Below the pieces are notes generated by a model, which was not told where the DNA came from, searched no databases, and was given only the letters and a program-made list of their open reading frames with translations. Made by a program: the position numbers and the translations under genes. Below, piece by piece: positions 6,595-8,116 of a stretch of DNA of 8,116 nt (the stretch's first letter is position 1; each line of letters starts with the position of its first letter). The stretch is from Gemmatimonadota bacterium (GTDB lineage: Bacteria; Gemmatimonadota; Gemmatimonadetes; Longimicrobiales; Gaopeijiaceae): the NCBI GenBank assembly GCA_016209995.1, contig JACQVC010000018.1, positions 1 to 8,116 on the forward strand, read 5' to 3'.

Positions 6595-6631
6595 GTGGCG
6601 GCGACCGACCAGGTTGCCGTCACTTTCGTTT
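6595..6631 (+). terminator. Terminator-like hairpin after rpsO
   Basis: A 12-bp stem pairs 6595-6606 with 6612-6623. It is GC-rich, includes two G-U pairs, and has a 5-nt GACCA loop. The run TTTCGTTT (6624-6631) follows directly. It begins 5 nt after the rpsO stop. The shape fits an intrinsic terminator, though the U-tract is broken by CG, so partial read-through into pnp is likely. In E. coli the rpsO-pnp spacer contains a terminator with read-through and an RNase III-cut hairpin used in pnp autoregulation; this structure could serve either role. Confidence 0.6.
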
Positions 6632-6713
6632 GTGCCGTTGGGGTTCCTCTCACCTCATGGGGGCTCCAGCGCGGCTGCCACGAGCAGTCGGCTGCGACCT
6701 GACCGGAGTCACG
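6632..6713 (+). promoter_or_regulatory. pnp 5' leader with overlapping hairpins and ribosome binding site
   Basis: This 82-nt spacer has no gene. CTGC (6675-6678) can pair with GCAG (6684-6687), or that same GCAG can pair with CTGC (6692-6695), so the two small hairpins exclude each other. CTCC at 6664-6667 is complementary to the ribosome binding site GGAG (6705-6708), which lies 5 nt before the pnp ATG. No clear promoter was seen. The stems are short (4 bp) and may be chance in GC-rich DNA; the ribosome binding site is the only solid element. Confidence 0.35.
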
Positions 6714-8116
6714 ATGCACAGAATCGAGTGCCAGTTTGCGGGACGTGCACTGAAGATCGAAACGGGTCGGATGGCCCGGCAGGCACACGGAGCGTGCCTG
6801 GTTCAGTTCGGGGATACCGCTGTGCTGTGCACGGCCACAGGGGCGCCGCGCCCCACGAACCTGCCTTTCTTTCCGCTCACCGTGGAATACCGCGAGAAAA
6901 CCTACGCGGCGGGGAAGATTCCGGGCGGATTCATCAAACGGGAGGGCCGCCCTTCAGAGAAGGAAGTGTTGGCCGCTCGCTTGATCGATCGACCGATCCG
7001 GCCCCTGTTTCCTGACGGCTTCATGAACGAGGTGCAGGTGTTCTGCAACGTGCTCTCCGCGGACCAGCAGAACGATGCGGACGTGCTGGGTGTGCTGGGG
7101 ACCTCGGTGGCGCTGAACATGTCGCAGATTCCGTTTCGCGTGCCGCTCGCCGCGGTGCGGCTCGGGCGAGTCGAGGGCGGCTGGGTGCTGAACCCCACGT
7201 TCCAGCAGCTCGAGTTCAGTGATGTAGATATCGTCGTGGCGGGCACGGAGGGAGCGTTGGTGATGGTCGAGGGCGGCGCGCTCGAGGTTCCCGAGGAGAG
7301 CATCCTGGAGGGGCTGGCGCTCGCCCACAATGGTGTGCGCGAGCTCATCGCCTTCCAGAAGGAGCTGCTGCCTGAGGTATCGGTCCCCGAAATGGAGTGG
7401 AGCCCCACGACCGTCGACGCGGAGCTACGGCAGCGCGTCGAGTCCCTGGTCTACGAGCGAGTGGAAGAGGCGCTGAACCTCAAGGACAAGTCCGAGCGCA
7501 ACCAGGCACTGGCTGCCGTCCGCGAGGATGTCGTCACGAGCCTGGGTGCGGAGTATCCCGAAGAGGGGCCCGCCGTCGAAGACGTGGTCCGGGACATCGA
7601 GCGCGAGACCATGCGGCGGCAGGTCCTGGAGCAGGGCGAGCGCGCCGATGGCCGCGGATTGGACGACGTGCGGCCGATCACCTGTGAAGTGGGCGTGCTG
7701 CCGCGGCCTCACGGCTCTTCGCTCTTCACGCGCGGGCAGACGCAGGCTTTGGCGGTCGTGACGCTCGGCACGGCGTCCGATGAGCAGCGCATCGACACGG
7801 TGGACGTCCTGGAAGAGACGTCCAAGTCCTTCATGCTGCACTACAATTTTCCCCCCTTCTCCGTGGGCGAGGTCCGACCGATCCGCGGGACGTCGCGGCG
7901 GGAGTACGGGCACGGAGCGCTGGCCGAGCGGGCGATCCAGCCGCTGCTGCCTCCGTACGACCAGTTCCCGTACACGATCCGCGTGGTCTCCGACATTCTC
8001 GAGTCGAACGGTTCATCCTCGATGGCTTCGGTCTGCGGAGCGTCCCTCGCGCTCATGGACGCGGGCGTTCCGATTCGGGCGGCCTGCGCGGGCGTGGCCA
8101 TGGGGCTGATCAAGGA
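6714..8116 (+). CDS. pnp: Polyribonucleotide nucleotidyltransferase (PNPase), 5' part (3' end outside window)
   Basis: The frame is open from the ATG at 6714 to the window end, giving 467 residues of a protein usually near 700. PNPase degrades RNA 3' to 5' by phosphorolysis, as a trimer and often in the degradosome. The first RNase PH-like core carries FFPLTVEYREKTYAAGKIPG, KREGRPSE (residues 75-82) and LIDRPIRPLFP. The central all-helical domain spans roughly 230-315. The second core has HGSSLFTRGQTQAL (from 333), LHYNFPPFSVGEVRPI, REYGHGALAERA and SNGSSSM (431-437). The window stops at AMGLIK, just before the catalytic aspartates expected in the following GD and DxxGDxD region, and before the KH and S1 domains. 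The ATG has GGAG 5 nt upstream and gives the usual N-terminus. A 133-codon frame inside it is a shadow. Confidence 0.97.
   Translation, partial: MHRIECQFAGRALKIETGRMARQAHGACLVQFGDTAVLCTATGAPRPTNLPFFPLTVEYREKTYAAGKIPGGFIKREGRPSEKEVLAARLIDRPIRPLFPDGFMNEVQVFCNVLSADQQNDADVLGVLGTSVALNMSQIPFRVPLAAVRLGRVEGGWVLNPTFQQLEFSDVDIVVAGTEGALVMVEGGALEVPEESILEGLALAHNGVRELIAFQKELLPEVSVPEMEWSPTTVDAELRQRVESLVYERVEEALNLKDKSERNQALAAVREDVVTSLGAEYPEEGPAVEDVVRDIERETMRRQVLEQGERADGRGLDDVRPITCEVGVLPRPHGSSLFTRGQTQALAVVTLGTASDEQRIDTVDVLEETSKSFMLHYNFPPFSVGEVRPIRGTSRREYGHGALAERAIQPLLPPYDQFPYTIRVVSDILESNGSSSMASVCGASLALMDAGVPIRAACAGVAMGLIK

Noticed and set aside
6614..7015. 133-codon + strand open frame over the pnp leader and start
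   Set aside because: It overlaps the conserved pnp frame in another phase and has no recognisable domain; the PNPase frame from 6714 is unmistakable.

Overview
This window is a bacterial housekeeping operon for transcription elongation, translation initiation and RNA maturation or decay. All genes lie on the + strand. The order is nusA (3' part) - ylxQ (L7Ae-like) - infB - ylxP (DUF503) - rbfA - truB - ribF - rpsO - pnp (5' part). It matches the classical nusA/infB operon known from Bacillus subtilis, except that ylxR (DUF448), usually found between nusA and ylxQ, is missing. The DNA is strongly GC-rich, with G or C at most third codon positions and two or three GTG starts. The source is a high-GC bacterium. 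The proteins are diverged enough that I cannot name the phylum with confidence; a Gemmatimonadota-like or other deep-branching high-GC lineage would fit, but this is a guess.

Region 1 (1-3526) holds the end of nusA, a small L7Ae-type RNA-binding protein gene overlapping it by 4 nt, and a complete infB of 889 codons. Region 2 (3560-6123) holds ylxP, rbfA, truB and ribF. The joins rbfA/truB (4 nt) and truB/ribF (8 nt) overlap, which suggests translational coupling. Region 3 (6124-8116) holds rpsO and pnp, and it has the only sizeable non-coding stretches: 205 nt before rpsO and 124 nt between rpsO and pnp. These contain the most interesting material: a long near-perfect hairpin just after ribF, a possible pseudoknot that would cover the rpsO ribosome binding site, and a terminator-like hairpin after rpsO.

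Functionally the genes fit together. NusA acts on elongating RNA polymerase. IF2 places initiator tRNA on the 30S subunit. RbfA, TruB and S15 mature or build the ribosome and tRNA, RibF makes FMN and FAD, and PNPase degrades RNA. I see no mobile element, CRISPR array, tRNA, rRNA or accessory system. The protein-coding part is ordinary core genome, and I find no undescribed multi-gene system. The points worth a second look are RNA structures in the rpsO and pnp leaders and a few unusual protein features.
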